From Cytobacillus kochii (GTDB lineage Bacteria > Bacillota > Bacilli > Bacillales > Cytobacillaceae), in assembly GCF_020171845.1 (NCBI RefSeq), contig NZ_JAIVAM010000003.1, positions 372,001-436,000 of the forward strand: a DNA stretch of 64,000 nucleotides. Direction: 5' to 3'. Made by a program: the position numbers and the translations under genes. The notes under the pieces were generated by a model, which was not told the DNA's origin, made no database searches, and worked only from the letters and a program-made list of their open reading frames with translations. Of the stretch, positions 49,472 through 59,679 are shown in pieces (the stretch's first letter is position 1; every line of letters starts with the position of its first letter).

Positions 49472-50455
49472 ATGGCAGTAATGTCTTATATTGACGCGAT
49501 CACTTTAGCGATGCGCGAAGAAATGGAAAGAGACCCAAAAGTATTTGTACTAGGAGAAGACGTTGGTCGTAAAGGTGGAGTTTTCAGAGCGACAAACGGC
49601 TTATATGAAAAATTTGGTGAAGATCGTGTATTAGATACACCACTTGCAGAATCTGCTATTGCTGGTGTTGGTGTTGGTGCGGCAATGTACGGTATGCGTC
49701 CTATTGCAGAAATGCAATTTGCTGATTTCATCATGCCTGCTGTCAACCAAATTATTTCAGAAGCAGCAAAAGTTCGTTACCGTTCAAATAACGACTGGAG
49801 TGCTCCAATGGTTATTCGTGCACCATATGGTGGCGGTGTCCATGGTGCCCTTTATCACTCTCAATCAGTAGAAGCTGTATTTGCAAACCAACCAGGTTTA
49901 AAAATTGTTATGCCTTCTACACCATACGACGCAAAAGGACTTTTAAAAGCAGCGATTCGTGATGACGATCCTGTTATGTTCTTTGAGCATAAACGTGCTT
50001 ACCGTCTAATTAAAGGTGAAGTACCTGAAGATGATTATGTACTTCCAATTGGTAAAGCTGACGTTAAACGTGAAGGTGAAGATATTACAATCATCACTTA
50101 CGGATTATGCGTACACTTTGCTCTTCAAGCAGCAGAAAAACTAGCGAAAGATGGTATCTCTGCTCACATTTTAGACTTACGTACGGTTTATCCATTAGAT
50201 AAAGAAGCGATTATCGAAGCAGCTTCTAAAACGGGTAAAGTCCTTCTTCTTACAGAAGATACAAAAGAAGGAAGCATTATGGGTGAAGTAGGATCGATTA
50301 TTGCTGAGAACTGCCTATTTGACTTGGATGCACCAATTATGCGCCTTGCAGGTCCAGATGTACCAGCAATGCCATATGCACCAACAATGGAGAAATTCTT
50401 CATGGTTAACCCGGATAAAGTAGAAAAAGCAATGAGAGAATTAGCTGAATATTAA
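49472..50455 (+). CDS. bkdAB: Branched-chain 2-oxoacid dehydrogenase E1 beta subunit
   Basis: A 327-residue transketolase-fold protein with LGEDVGRKGGVFRAT and the APYGGGVHGALYHSQS loop, standard for E1 beta. It forms the E1 heterotetramer with BkdAA. It is 17 bases downstream of bkdAA with AGGGGGG before its ATG. Confidence 0.95.
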   Translation: MAVMSYIDAITLAMREEMERDPKVFVLGEDVGRKGGVFRATNGLYEKFGEDRVLDTPLAESAIAGVGVGAAMYGMRPIAEMQFADFIMPAVNQIISEAAKVRYRSNNDWSAPMVIRAPYGGGVHGALYHSQSVEAVFANQPGLKIVMPSTPYDAKGLLKAAIRDDDPVMFFEHKRAYRLIKGEVPEDDYVLPIGKADVKREGEDITIITYGLCVHFALQAAEKLAKDGISAHILDLRTVYPLDKEAIIEAASKTGKVLLLTEDTKEGSIMGEVGSIIAENCLFDLDAPIMRLAGPDVPAMPYAPTMEKFFMVNPDKVEKAMRELAEY

Positions 50456-50461
50456 TCAAAA

Positions 50462-50498
50462 GTGGCAATGAGAGCGGAAATCCGACTCTTTTTGCCAC
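50462..50498 (+). other. Intercistronic hairpin between bkdAB and bkdB
   Basis: GTGGCAA (50462-50468) pairs with TTGCCAC (50492-50498), continued inward by GAGAG/CTCTT and CGG/CCG. It is followed by attcc, not T, so it is probably a processing or stability element. Confidence 0.55.
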
Positions 50499-50542
50499 AT
50501 TCCAAATAGATGTTGATAAGTAATAAGGAGGTCACTTTAATA

Positions 50543-51862
50543 ATGGCTATCGAACAAATAAAAATGCCTCAATTAGGTGAAAGTGTAACAGAAGGTACAA
50601 TTAGTAAATGGTTAGTATCTGTTGGAGATAAAGTAAATAAGTACGATCCACTTGCAGAAGTAATGACTGATAAAGTAAATGCTGAGGTTCCTTCATCTTT
50701 TGATGGAGTAATTAAAGAGCTAATTGCCGAAGAAGACGGCACATACGAAGTAGGCGAAGTGATTTTAACAATTGAAACTGAAGGTGGCGGAAGCAGCGAG
50801 CCTCAAGCTACTGAAGAAACTTCTGCACCAGCAAAAGAAGAAGCGCCAAAATCAGAAAGCAAATCAGTCGCTTCTACACCTGCAGCAGATGCACCTAAAG
50901 GTGGACGTTATTCTCCAGCCGTACTTAAGCTTTCTCAAGAGCATGGCATTGACCTTAGCCAAGTAGCTGGTACTGGTGCAGGCGGAAGAATCACACGTAA
51001 AGACTTAAACAAAATTATTGAGTCTGGTAATATTCCAACTGCTGATAATGCACCAAAAGCGGAAGCACCAGCAAAAGAAGAAGCACCTAAGCAAGAAGCA
51101 CCAAAAGCGGCAGCTTCTAAACCAGCTAAAGCAGCAGGCACAAATGTACCAGTTGTACCAGGAGATGAAGAAATTCCTGTGACTGGTGTACGTAAAGCAA
51201 TTGCAGCTAATATGCTTAAGAGCAAACATGAGGCTCCTCATGGTTGGACAATGATGGAAGTAGATGTAACAAATCTTGTTGAGTATCGTAACTCAATTAA
51301 AGGTGAGTTCAAGAAGAAAGAAGGCTTCAACCTTACATTCTTTGCTTTCTTCGTAAAAGCAGTTGCGCAAGCACTTAAAGAATATCCACAAATCAACTCT
51401 ATGTGGGCTGGCGACAAAATTGTACGTAAAAAAGACATCAACTTGAATATTGCAGTAGCAACTCAAGACGCTCTTTATACACCAGTTATCAAAAATGCTG
51501 ATGAAAAAACAATCAAAGGTATTGCGCGTGAAATCGGTGAGTTAGCTGGTAAAGTGCGTGCTGGTAAATTAACAGGTGCTGATATGTCTGGTGGTACATT
51601 TACTGTAAATAACACTGGTTCATTCGGTTCTGTTCAATCAATGGGAATCATCAACCACCCTCAAGCAGCGATTCTTCAAGTAGAATCTATTGTGAAGCGT
51701 CCAGTTGTTATGGACAACGGTATGATTGCTGTTCGTGACATGGTTAACCTTTGTATGTCACTTGACCACCGTGTACTAGACGGATTAGTATGTGGTCAAT
51801 TCATGCAACGTGTAAGAGAAATTCTTGAAAATACTTCTAAAGAAAACACATCTGTATACTAA
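50543..51862 (+). CDS. bkdB: Branched-chain 2-oxoacid dehydrogenase E2 (lipoyl acyltransferase)
   Basis: A 439-residue protein with a lipoyl domain (lysine in VMTDKVNAEVPS), an Ala/Pro/Lys/Glu-rich linker, a peripheral-subunit-binding domain (YSPAVLKLSQEHGIDLSQV), a second linker and the catalytic domain with SLDHRVLDG. It moves the branched acyl group to CoA. AAGGAGGT lies before ATG 50543. The lipoyl group would be made through LipM. Confidence 0.96.
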   Translation: MAIEQIKMPQLGESVTEGTISKWLVSVGDKVNKYDPLAEVMTDKVNAEVPSSFDGVIKELIAEEDGTYEVGEVILTIETEGGGSSEPQATEETSAPAKEEAPKSESKSVASTPAADAPKGGRYSPAVLKLSQEHGIDLSQVAGTGAGGRITRKDLNKIIESGNIPTADNAPKAEAPAKEEAPKQEAPKAAASKPAKAAGTNVPVVPGDEEIPVTGVRKAIAANMLKSKHEAPHGWTMMEVDVTNLVEYRNSIKGEFKKKEGFNLTFFAFFVKAVAQALKEYPQINSMWAGDKIVRKKDINLNIAVATQDALYTPVIKNADEKTIKGIAREIGELAGKVRAGKLTGADMSGGTFTVNNTGSFGSVQSMGIINHPQAAILQVESIVKRPVVMDNGMIAVRDMVNLCMSLDHRVLDGLVCGQFMQRVREILENTSKENTSVY

Positions 51863-51872
51863 GATGTGATTG

Positions 51873-51909
51873 TAAAAAATGAGAGGCGAATGGCCTCTCA
51901 TTTTTTTTT
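51873..51909 (+). terminator. Terminator of the bkd operon
   Basis: atgagaggc pairs with gcctctcat around gaatg, followed by nine T. Confidence 0.92.
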
Positions 51910-52081
51910 GAAAATAAATATCAAGTTTCAACAACCCACAATAAATCACCCCATAAATAATGTATATCTAGATGAATAAATTGATGGAATTCTACAAAAG
52001 ATTGCAGCTTTTTCCTATCTATACTACAATAAAATTAAGATTTATTAGAATTTTATTAATGTTTTGATCGCTATGATGAGG

Positions 52082-52115
52082 GGAGGTCCTGTCTTTTTTA
52101 GACAGATATTTTATG
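52082..52115 (+). promoter_or_regulatory. Shine-Dalgarno, hairpin and start codon of mutA
   Basis: A strong GGAGGT (52082-52087) lies 25 bases before ATG 52113, too far for normal use. Between them CTGTC (52089-52093) pairs with GACAG (52101-52105). Folding this hairpin leaves about 8 unpaired bases, the usual distance. No other in-frame start is better placed. Confidence 0.5.
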
Positions 52116-53897
52116 AATTTAAATAAAATGAAAAATGAGACATTTGCAAAGCCGACTTTACGCGATTGGCAGGAGAAAGCAGAGGAATCATTAAAGGGTG
52201 GGTCCATCGATCGTTTATCAACAGTCACTTATGAAGGGATTAAATTGAAACCGCTTTATTCACGAGAAGATTTACCTTCACCTATCCAAAATCCACTTCC
52301 AGGAAGTTCAGACTTTCGTCGAGGGTATACCTCTTCAGGATATCTTGAAGAACCATGGAACGTCTCGCAGCGGCTTTCTTCTACATCGGCAAAAGAAATG
52401 AAAAGACAATTATTAGAAGAATTAAATAAAGGACAATCAGCCATTTCATTTAACCCTGATCTTTACAAGCTTTCAGAAGTAGCAGAGATTGTTGAAGGCT
52501 TAGAAGAATATCCATTTTGTTTAATGACGGAAAATTCTTTACTCGATTTATACAAGACGATTGGTCAGCAAAATTCGAAAGGGTTTATTGGGAAAGATCC
52601 GTTAGCCAGTTTAATGAATAATAGTAAAGGTTACGATAATGATTGGTTGGAAGCAATTGTACATGCGAAAAATTCCTCACCTAAGCTAAAAACCATTTTA
52701 ATTCATACGACCATATATCATGAACTAGGTGCAAATGCTATTCAAGAACTGGCCATTGCCATTGCTTCTGCTGTTTCTCATATTGAGCGCTTGCTCAGCG
52801 AAGACTTCTCTATAGAAGAAATAGTAGATAAGGTCGTGTTTCATTTTTCCATTGGCGCCCAATTTTTTACGGAAATCAGTAAATTAAGAGCGGCAAAAAT
52901 CCTATGGTCTAAAGCTTTAGAAGCATACGGACTAAATGAGAAGCTAATGAACATGACCATTTCTGCTCAAACATCACCATTTACGAAAACATTGTACGAC
53001 CCTTATGTCAATCTTTTACGGGCAGGGAATGAGGCCTTTGCAGCCATCCTAGGTGGGATCAATTATTTACACGTCTCACCATTTGATGAACCTAGTGAAG
53101 CCTCCTCTTTTACTGCGAATCGAATTGCTCGAAATACCCAATTGATTTTAAGGGAAGAAGCGCATTTAAATAAAGTCGTTGATCCGGCAGGAGGCTCTTA
53201 TTATATTGAAACAATGACGAATCAAATTGCTGAAAGAGCTTGGGATTTATTTTTAGCAATAGAAAATCAAGGCGGTATGGAAGGTGCCATCGAGACAGGT
53301 TGGATTCAAGAACAGATCACGCAAGTGCAAAAAAAGCGGCTAGCAGATATTTATACGCGAAAGCAAAGTATTGTTGGCACGAACAAATATGCGAATTTAG
53401 ATGAATCACCGCTGCAGAATGCAGTGACGCTAGGCAACCGCTTATCCATTCCATATGAAAAGCTGCGCTATCAAGTAGAAATGATGAAGGCGAGTGGCGT
53501 TGATATTCAGGTGGGCTTATTATGTCTTGGAGATTTAAAAAAGCATAAGCCACGTATGGATTTTGTAAACGGCTTTTTAGCTCCAGGTGGTATTCGGTCT
53601 CATTTTATTCCAATTATGCATACAGAGAACCTAAAGGAACAAATAGAAAATAATCGTTTATCTCATTACGTGATTTGTGGTGCAAACGATCAATATGATG
53701 ATGATCTTTTAACTGCTGTGAAGGTAATAATGACAGAGAAACAAAGAATATTTAAACTATATTTGGCCGGTCATCCTACAGTAGAGGAACAAAAATGTTG
53801 GAAAGAGGCGGGCATCACCGAGTTTCTCCATATGAAAAGTGATTGCTACCATATACTAAGCACCATTGTGGAAGATTGGGAGGGTGAAGTGAAATGA
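52113..53897 (+). CDS. mutA: Methylmalonyl-CoA mutase small (beta) subunit
   Basis: A 594-residue protein related to the large subunit along its whole length. It keeps [30 protein letters not shown] of the barrel domain in a changed form but lacks the cobalamin histidine motif DxHxxG at the C-terminus. This is normal for the structural beta subunit. The start is discussed under the hairpin at 52082-52115. It overlaps mutB by 4 bases. Confidence 0.93.
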   Translation: MNLNKMKNETFAKPTLRDWQEKAEESLKGGSIDRLSTVTYEGIKLKPLYSREDLPSPIQNPLPGSSDFRRGYTSSGYLEEPWNVSQRLSSTSAKEMKRQLLEELNKGQSAISFNPDLYKLSEVAEIVEGLEEYPFCLMTENSLLDLYKTIGQQNSKGFIGKDPLASLMNNSKGYDNDWLEAIVHAKNSSPKLKTILIHTTIYHELGANAIQELAIAIASAVSHIERLLSEDFSIEEIVDKVVFHFSIGAQFFTEISKLRAAKILWSKALEAYGLNEKLMNMTISAQTSPFTKTLYDPYVNLLRAGNEAFAAILGGINYLHVSPFDEPSEASSFTANRIARNTQLILREEAHLNKVVDPAGGSYYIETMTNQIAERAWDLFLAIENQGGMEGAIETGWIQEQITQVQKKRLADIYTRKQSIVGTNKYANLDESPLQNAVTLGNRLSIPYEKLRYQVEMMKASGVDIQVGLLCLGDLKKHKPRMDFVNGFLAPGGIRSHFIPIMHTENLKEQIENNRLSHYVICGANDQYDDDLLTAVKVIMTEKQRIFKLYLAGHPTVEEQKCWKEAGITEFLHMKSDCYHILSTIVEDWEGEVK

Positions 53898-56053
53898 CCA
53901 AACCTGATTTTACAAAAGTAAAATTATTTGATGAGGGTGTCAAAGCGCAACAACCTGATAAAATCCATCATGATTTGTTTGAAACAAATGAAAGTATAAA
54001 TATTAAATCCGTGTATTCCCATAATGATCTAACGTCGATGGAACACCTCGATGATATGCCAGGAATCGCACCTTACACACGCGGTCCATATCCAACGATG
54101 TATGTTAATCGACCTTGGACAGTTAGGCAATATGCTGGGTTTTCAACAGCGGAAGAAAGTAATGCGTTCTATCGTCGTAATTTAGCGATGGGGCAAAAAG
54201 GACTTTCAGTCGCTTTCGATCTTGCCACACATCGTGGCTATGATTCCGATCATCCACGAGTGGTTGGCGATGTCGGAAAAGCAGGCGTAGCCATTGATAG
54301 TATTTTAGATATGAAAATCCTGTTTGATGGCATTCCTTTAGACCAAATGTCAGTCTCCATGACAATGAATGGAGCAGTTTTACCGATTATGGCGTTTTAT
54401 ATTGTCACGGCTGAAGAGCAGGGAGTGAGCCAGGAAAAGCTTGCGGGAACGATTCAAAACGATATCCTTAAAGAGTATATGGTGAGGAACACCTATATTT
54501 ATCCACCTGAGATGTCAATGAAAATCATTGCAGACATATTTGAGTATACTTCACATTATATGCCTAAATTTAATAGTATCAGTATATCTGGTTATCATAT
54601 GCAAGAAGCAGGTGCGCCTGCAGATATAGAATTAGCATACACGCTAGCAGATGGTCTTGAATATGTGCGTACAGGTATGAAAGCAGGGATTGATATCGAT
54701 TCTTTTGCTCCTAGATTATCCTTTTTTTGGGCAATTGGGATGAACTATTTTATGGAAGTGGCAAAGATGAGAGCGGCTAGACTGATATGGGCAAAGATGA
54801 TGAAAAACTTTGCACCTAAAAACCCGAAATCCATGGCGTTAAGAACACACTCGCAAACTTCCGGTTGGAGTTTAACAGAACAAGATCCATACAATAATGT
54901 GACAAGAACTTTGATAGAAGCGCATGCAGCAGCGATGGGACATACACAATCATTACACACAAATGCACTAGATGAAGCGATTGCCTTACCAACCGATTTC
55001 TCAGCAAGGATTGCGCGCAATACACAATTATTTTTACAAGAGGAAACAGGCATAACCAACGTTATCGATCCTTGGGGCGGTTCTTATTATGTAGAAAGTC
55101 TAACAAATGAGTTAGTAGAGAAAGCATGGGCGCATATTGAGGAAATTGAAGAACTTGGCGGAATGGCTAAAGCGATTGAAACAGGATTACCAAAAATGAG
55201 GATTGAGGAGGCGGCTGCAAGAAGGCAGGCACAGATAGATTCGAATAAAGAAACAATCATTGGTGTGAATAAATACCGTCTTGAGCAGGAGGAGCCTCTA
55301 GATATTCTAAATATTGATAATACCGCAGTACGGTTAAAGCAAATAGAACGCTTAGAGCATTTAAGAGCGACAAGAGATGAAGATAAGGTGAAAGAAGCGC
55401 TTGCAGCTATTACGAGAGCAGCTGAGACAGGTGAAGGAAATCTTTTAGCTTTATCCGTTCAGGCTGCACGGGTGCGGGCATCTTTAGGAGAAATATCTGA
55501 TAGTATTGAATTGGTCGCTAAACGACATAAAGCGATGATCCGTTCTATAAGTGGTGTATATAGCTCCCATTTTTCTAATGAAGAGGAAATAAATGAAGTA
55601 AAGGCAATGGCTGATGAATTTTTACAAAATGAGGGGAGAAGACCTCGTATTTTAATTGCTAAAATGGGACAGGATGGACATGATAGAGGAGCGAAAGTCA
55701 TTTCTACAGCCTTTGCAGATTTGGGATTTGATGTGGATATTGGGCCACTATTTCAAACGCCAGAGGAAACAGCGATACAGGCAGTCGAAAATGATGTGCA
55801 TGTGGTTGGGTTTAGTTCTCTTGCTGCTGGTCATAAAACATTGTTACCACAATTAGTGGCTGAGTTAAAAAAGCTAGGGCGTGAAGATATTTTAGTTGTA
55901 GTAGGTGGCGTAATTCCACCGCAAGATTATGAGTATTTGCTTGCTAATGGTGCATCTGCTATCTTTGGACCAGGAACCGTCATTCCAGTGGCTGCGCAAA
56001 AGGTAATAAGAGAGATTTATCATCGTCTAGGCTATGAGGAAGTGACGAATTAA
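53894..56053 (+). CDS. mutB: Methylmalonyl-CoA mutase large (alpha) subunit
   Basis: A 719-residue adenosylcobalamin enzyme. The N-terminal barrel has [12 protein letters not shown] and [15 protein letters not shown]; the C-terminal B12 domain has the cobalt-ligand motif DGHDRG and the later SSLAAG and GGVIPPQD loops. It interconverts (R)-methylmalonyl-CoA and succinyl-CoA. Substrate would come from propionyl-CoA made in valine and isoleucine breakdown, next door in the bkd operon. ATGA overlap with mutA. Confidence 0.96.
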   Translation: MTKPDFTKVKLFDEGVKAQQPDKIHHDLFETNESINIKSVYSHNDLTSMEHLDDMPGIAPYTRGPYPTMYVNRPWTVRQYAGFSTAEESNAFYRRNLAMGQKGLSVAFDLATHRGYDSDHPRVVGDVGKAGVAIDSILDMKILFDGIPLDQMSVSMTMNGAVLPIMAFYIVTAEEQGVSQEKLAGTIQNDILKEYMVRNTYIYPPEMSMKIIADIFEYTSHYMPKFNSISISGYHMQEAGAPADIELAYTLADGLEYVRTGMKAGIDIDSFAPRLSFFWAIGMNYFMEVAKMRAARLIWAKMMKNFAPKNPKSMALRTHSQTSGWSLTEQDPYNNVTRTLIEAHAAAMGHTQSLHTNALDEAIALPTDFSARIARNTQLFLQEETGITNVIDPWGGSYYVESLTNELVEKAWAHIEEIEELGGMAKAIETGLPKMRIEEAAARRQAQIDSNKETIIGVNKYRLEQEEPLDILNIDNTAVRLKQIERLEHLRATRDEDKVKEALAAITRAAETGEGNLLALSVQAARVRASLGEISDSIELVAKRHKAMIRSISGVYSSHFSNEEEINEVKAMADEFLQNEGRRPRILIAKMGQDGHDRGAKVISTAFADLGFDVDIGPLFQTPEETAIQAVENDVHVVGFSSLAAGHKTLLPQLVAELKKLGREDILVVVGGVIPPQDYEYLLANGASAIFGPGTVIPVAAQKVIREIYHRLGYEEVTN

Positions 56054-56054
56054 T

Positions 56055-57164
56055 ATGGACACATATAAGAAGCGTGGAAGGCCGTCTAATGAAGGTTTTA
56101 CAGATTCTGTTCAGGATGGTGACTTCTCATCCAGTTTTTCGTCTCTGACAAGAGGAAGTAACTTTAAAAAGAAAAAAGAAACCTCACTACCCATCGATGA
56201 TCTGGAAAAAGGATTATTAGAAGGTAACCGAAGTGCACTTGCTCGTGCTATTACTTTAATAGAGAGTAATGCTGAGCATCATTTTCAAGGAGCTCAAGAG
56301 TTATTGCATAGAGTTTTACCACATGCGAATCAATCTATTCGTATTGGCATTACTGGGGTGCCTGGTGCAGGGAAAAGTACTTTTATAGAATCTTTTGGTT
56401 CGTTTTTATGTAATGAGTTAGGTGCAAAAGTAGCTGTTTTGGCTGTTGACCCTAGTTCAAAATTAAGTGGTGGTAGTATTCTTGGTGATAAAACGAGAAT
56501 GGAGCAACTCGCCAGAAATCCTCTCGCATTTATACGACCATCACCAACATCAGGAAAACTAGGTGGTGTCCATCGCAAAACAAGAGAAACGATGATCTTA
56601 TGTGAAGCGGCTGGTTTTGATGTCATCTTAGTTGAAACGGTCGGTGTTGGTCAAAGCGAAGTGATTGTACGTGATATGGTTGATTTCTTCATGCTCCTTG
56701 TTTTAACTGGAGCTGGTGACGAACTGCAAGGAATGAAAAAAGGAATTATGGAGTTAGCAGACACGATTATCGTTAATAAAGCAGATGGAGATAATAAACA
56801 TGCAGCCCAAAAAACGAGAGCTGAATATGAAAAGATTCTTCATTTTCTTCAACCTGCAACGAAAGGATGGCCATCTAGGGCTTATGTTTGTTCTTCCCTT
56901 TATGAAGAAGGTATAAAAGAAGTGTGGGAAGTGATCCAACAATTTATTGCCAATACACAAACTTCTGGTGTCTTCGAGCAGAGAAGAAGAGAACAAGCGA
57001 AAGAATGGATTTATTCCATGATCACAGATCAACTTCATTATCGTTTTTTTGGTTCACCAGTCGTGAAAGAGATGTTGCCTAAAATTGAAAATGATGTGAT
57101 TGCAGGTAACCGAACCGTAACATCGGTTGTCGAGGAACTTTTTAGGCAGTATACAAGAGAATAA
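56055..57164 (+). CDS. meaB: Methylmalonyl-CoA mutase-associated GTPase MeaB
   Basis: A 369-residue G3E GTPase. The P-loop is GVPGAGKST, then AVDPSSKLSGGSILGDKTRM, DVILVETVGVGQSE and the base-recognising NKAD. It guards cobalamin loading into the mutase. Compared with the roughly 330 residues of E. coli ArgK it has about 40 extra N-terminal residues with an AT-hook-like KKRGRPSN. The gene begins one base after the mutB stop; the ribosome site (GAGGAAGTG) is weak. Confidence 0.94.
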   Translation: MDTYKKRGRPSNEGFTDSVQDGDFSSSFSSLTRGSNFKKKKETSLPIDDLEKGLLEGNRSALARAITLIESNAEHHFQGAQELLHRVLPHANQSIRIGITGVPGAGKSTFIESFGSFLCNELGAKVAVLAVDPSSKLSGGSILGDKTRMEQLARNPLAFIRPSPTSGKLGGVHRKTRETMILCEAAGFDVILVETVGVGQSEVIVRDMVDFFMLLVLTGAGDELQGMKKGIMELADTIIVNKADGDNKHAAQKTRAEYEKILHFLQPATKGWPSRAYVCSSLYEEGIKEVWEVIQQFIANTQTSGVFEQRRREQAKEWIYSMITDQLHYRFFGSPVVKEMLPKIENDVIAGNRTVTSVVEELFRQYTRE

Positions 57165-57229
57165 AAAAAGCTGCCCCTTCACCGTGATAGGGGCAGTTCT
57201 AGTATATATAAGCCTGCTTTACTAGCAGG
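57165..57229. terminator. Terminator region after meaB
   Basis: ctgcccct pairs with aggggcag (57171-57196). The long T-run (ttttttt) follows on the minus strand; on the plus strand only ttct follows. A second hairpin, cctgct/agcagg, is at 57213-57229. Plus-strand stop is likely but maybe partial. Confidence 0.6.
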
Positions 57230-57333
57230 AACACCCAGGGGGAGGGTTATATATTGTATGTTACCCCAAAATTTTTCATTTAAAACTCAAAGATAAAAGT
57301 TTCTATACTGTAAAAAAACTCACGACCTTGGTA

Positions 57334-57342
57334 TGATATAAT
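57334..57342 (+). promoter_or_regulatory. Extended -10 promoter of brxB
   Basis: TG-A-TATAAT is a perfect extended -10; no good -35 lies upstream, which is common with this type. It is 68 bases before brxB. Confidence 0.6.
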
Positions 57343-57409
57343 TATACGTAAATGAATAAAACGTATAAGGACACTTTGATCCTAATTATTCTTTAGGGGG
57401 AATGAAATC

Positions 57410-57847
57410 ATGAGTATGGATTTTAATTTGTTTATGAATGATGTTGTGCAACAAGCTCGTAAAGAAATCGTTCATGCAGGATATACAGAGTTAAGAACAG
57501 CAGACGATGTGAAAGAAGCATTAGATAAAAAAGGAACAACGCTCGTAATGGTTAACTCTGTTTGTGGGTGTGCAGGGGGAATTGCTCGTCCGGCTGCAGC
57601 ACACTCTATTCATTATGATAAGCGCCCTGATCATTTAGTAACAGTATTTGCTGGTCAGGATAAAGAAGCAACTGCTGAAGCGCGTTCATATTTCACAGGT
57701 TTTCCACCATCTTCACCTTCCTTTGCTTTGTTAAAAGATGGAGAAATTATTACGATGGTTGAACGCCATGATATTGAGGGACACGATCCAATGGCAGTTG
57801 TTCAAAAGCTTCAAGCATCATTCGAAGAACATTGTGAAGAAGTATAA
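57410..57847 (+). CDS. brxB: Bacilliredoxin BrxB (YqiW)
   Basis: A 145-residue thioredoxin-like protein of the DUF1094 family, with the CGC active site in [15 protein letters not shown]. Bacilliredoxins remove bacillithiol from oxidised protein cysteines. TTAGGGGGAA precedes ATG 57410; a second ATG two codons on is possible. A strong terminator follows. Confidence 0.95.
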   Translation: MSMDFNLFMNDVVQQARKEIVHAGYTELRTADDVKEALDKKGTTLVMVNSVCGCAGGIARPAAAHSIHYDKRPDHLVTVFAGQDKEATAEARSYFTGFPPSSPSFALLKDGEIITMVERHDIEGHDPMAVVQKLQASFEEHCEEV

Positions 57848-57866
57848 TATCATTATTTTATCATGG

Positions 57867-57902
57867 AAAAGAATAGCCGTTCCGTACGGTTATTCTTTTT
57901 TT
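57867..57902 (+). terminator. Terminator of brxB
   Basis: aagaatagccg pairs with cggttattctt, followed by T-run. Confidence 0.9.
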
Positions 57903-58034
57903 GCATGTAACACTCCTACCATTTTTTACTAGAGAAATGAAAACTAGTAAAATTTTTCTTTTCATATACAATTCCTTCCTTTATACTAAAAATTAGTTAG
58001 AAAAATCAAAAAATATAATTATGCAAATATATCA

Positions 58035-58085
58035 TTGCATATTCATACATATGTGTTAAAATACATCTAGATGAATAAATATTAA
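58035..58085 (+). promoter_or_regulatory. Transporter promoter with two ARG-box-like sites
   Basis: TTGCAT (58035-58040), 16 bases and TAAAAT (58057-58062) form a promoter candidate. TGCATATTCATACA (58036-58049) and TGAATAAATATTAA (58072-58085) each match 13 of 14 positions of a TGNATWWWWATNCA ARG box. They are 36 bases apart. The first covers the -35, the second lies just after the start point, an arrangement suited to ArgR repression by arginine. Confidence 0.55.
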
Positions 58086-58139
58086 TTGATTAGAAACGAA
58101 ATTTATTTTCATACTATATAATTTTTAGGAGGAAACACC

Positions 58140-58913
58140 GTGAAGAAGCAATGGATACTTTTAAGTGTGTTATTGGTATTAATTGGAGGGTTTTTAGCTG
58201 CATGTGGATCAAGTGAAGAAGCTGGTGGCGATAGCGATAAAAAAACATTAGTAATGGGTACGTCAGCTGATTATCCACCATTTGAATATATCGATACAGC
58301 ACAAGGAGAGGAAATTATTGGGATTGATGCTGATATCGCAAAAGCAGTGACTGAAAAGCTAGGATACAATTTAGAAATTAAAGATATGGATTTTGGTGGA
58401 CTGATTCAAGCACTTAACTCCGAACAAGTTGATTTTGTTGCATCAGCCATGTCTGCAACGGATGAAAGAAAAGAGAATGTTGACTTTACTGAAATCTACT
58501 ATACTTCTAAACATATGATTATCTCTAAAGAAGGTAGCGGGATTGAAACAGCTGAAGATTTAGAAGGGAAAACAGTTGGTGTACAATTAGGTTCTATTCA
58601 AGAGACAAAAGCAAATGATTTAGCTGAAGAGATAGATATGAAGGTTGAAAGCCGTAATCGTATTCCTGAGATCATTCAAGAGATTAAAGCAGGTCGCTTT
58701 GAAGCAGCCATTATTGAAGATACAGTTGCACAAGGGTTTCTTGAAAAAGAGAAAGATTTAGCTGGTGTAACGATTGAGGATGCTGACGGCGGCTATGCGA
58801 TTGCTTTACCAAAAGGTAGTGAGCTAACAGAAGAATTTAATAAAGCCTTACAAGAAATGATTGATAACGGGGAAATCGAGGACATTATCACAAAGTGGTT
58901 CTCTGAACAATAA
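58140..58913 (+). CDS. artP: Arginine-type ABC transporter substrate-binding lipoprotein
   Basis: A 257-residue solute-binding protein with a lipoprotein signal (FLAAC, cysteine at about residue 22) and the family 3 fold: GTSADYPPFEY, GIDADIAKAVTEKLG and GVQLGSIQE. It starts at GTG 58140 with TAGGAGG about 9 bases upstream. Homologue of B. subtilis ArtP/YqiX, which binds arginine with high affinity. The upstream ARG-like boxes support arginine, though substrate cannot be read from sequence. Confidence 0.88.
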   Translation: MKKQWILLSVLLVLIGGFLAACGSSEEAGGDSDKKTLVMGTSADYPPFEYIDTAQGEEIIGIDADIAKAVTEKLGYNLEIKDMDFGGLIQALNSEQVDFVASAMSATDERKENVDFTEIYYTSKHMIISKEGSGIETAEDLEGKTVGVQLGSIQETKANDLAEEIDMKVESRNRIPEIIQEIKAGRFEAAIIEDTVAQGFLEKEKDLAGVTIEDADGGYAIALPKGSELTEEFNKALQEMIDNGEIEDIITKWFSEQ

Positions 58914-58922
58914 ACCCAAATC

Positions 58923-58960
58923 AACGTTCAGAAGGGAAAAAACCTTCTGGACGTTTTTTC
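58923..58960 (+). terminator. Internal terminator between binding protein and permease genes
   Basis: aacgttcagaagg pairs with ccttctggacgtt, followed by six T. It would let more transcript cover the binding protein than the permease and ATPase, as in many ABC importers. Confidence 0.75.
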
Positions 58961-59019
58961 CCTTCAATGAGTGGATCAAATGAATTTCAAATATTAATTA
59001 CTGAGAGGAATGGCACTAT

Positions 59020-59679
59020 ATGAATTTAGATTTTACCTCTGTCCTCCCTTCTCTACCTTTCATTTTACAAGGGCTCGGTGTCACACTACAGATTGTATGT
59101 TTAGCGGGTATTTTAGGGTTTTTATTAGGAATTATCCTTTCTTTATGTAAGATTAGTAAAATGAAGCTATTAAATTGGCTAGCAAATGCTTATACTTCCG
59201 TTTTTAGAGGTACGCCATTAATTCTACAATTGATGATTATTTATTTTGGCTCACCACAAGTACTAGGCTTTCAAATAGAGGGTGTAACAGCAGCCATTAT
59301 CGGATTTGCATTGAACTCGGCCGCTTATATTTCTGAGATTATTCGTGCAGGCATACAAGCAATTGATAAAGGACAGCAAGAAGCAGCAATGGCTTTAGGC
59401 GTTCCGTATCGTCCGACAATGATAAATATTATTCTCCCACAAGCAATGAAGAACATTTTACCTGCGCTTATGAATGAATTCATTACATTAACGAAAGAAT
59501 CTGCCCTTGTGACGACAATTGGGGTAATGGATGTGATGAGACGAGCGTATCAAGTAGGAGCGAATCAGTATCAATTTATGGAACCACTCCTTCTTGCCGG
59601 AATCATTTACTATATCTTAGTAACGATACTCACATTCTTAGGCAAACTAGTTGAAGGGCGGTTGAGATCCAGTGATTAA
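59020..59679 (+). CDS. artQ: Amino acid ABC transporter permease
   Basis: A 219-residue membrane protein with about five helices and the permease loop [22 protein letters not shown], where the ATPase docks. The N-terminal part has [17 protein letters not shown], a signature of His/Glu/Gln/Arg permeases. It overlaps artR by 8 bases. Confidence 0.92.
   Translation: MNLDFTSVLPSLPFILQGLGVTLQIVCLAGILGFLLGIILSLCKISKMKLLNWLANAYTSVFRGTPLILQLMIIYFGSPQVLGFQIEGVTAAIIGFALNSAAYISEIIRAGIQAIDKGQQEAAMALGVPYRPTMINIILPQAMKNILPALMNEFITLTKESALVTTIGVMDVMRRAYQVGANQYQFMEPLLLAGIIYYILVTILTFLGKLVEGRLRSSD

Noticed and set aside
52113-56053. Repeat caused by duplication of mutA and mutB
   Set aside because: The two subunits are old paralogues by family history; there is no recent DNA repeat.
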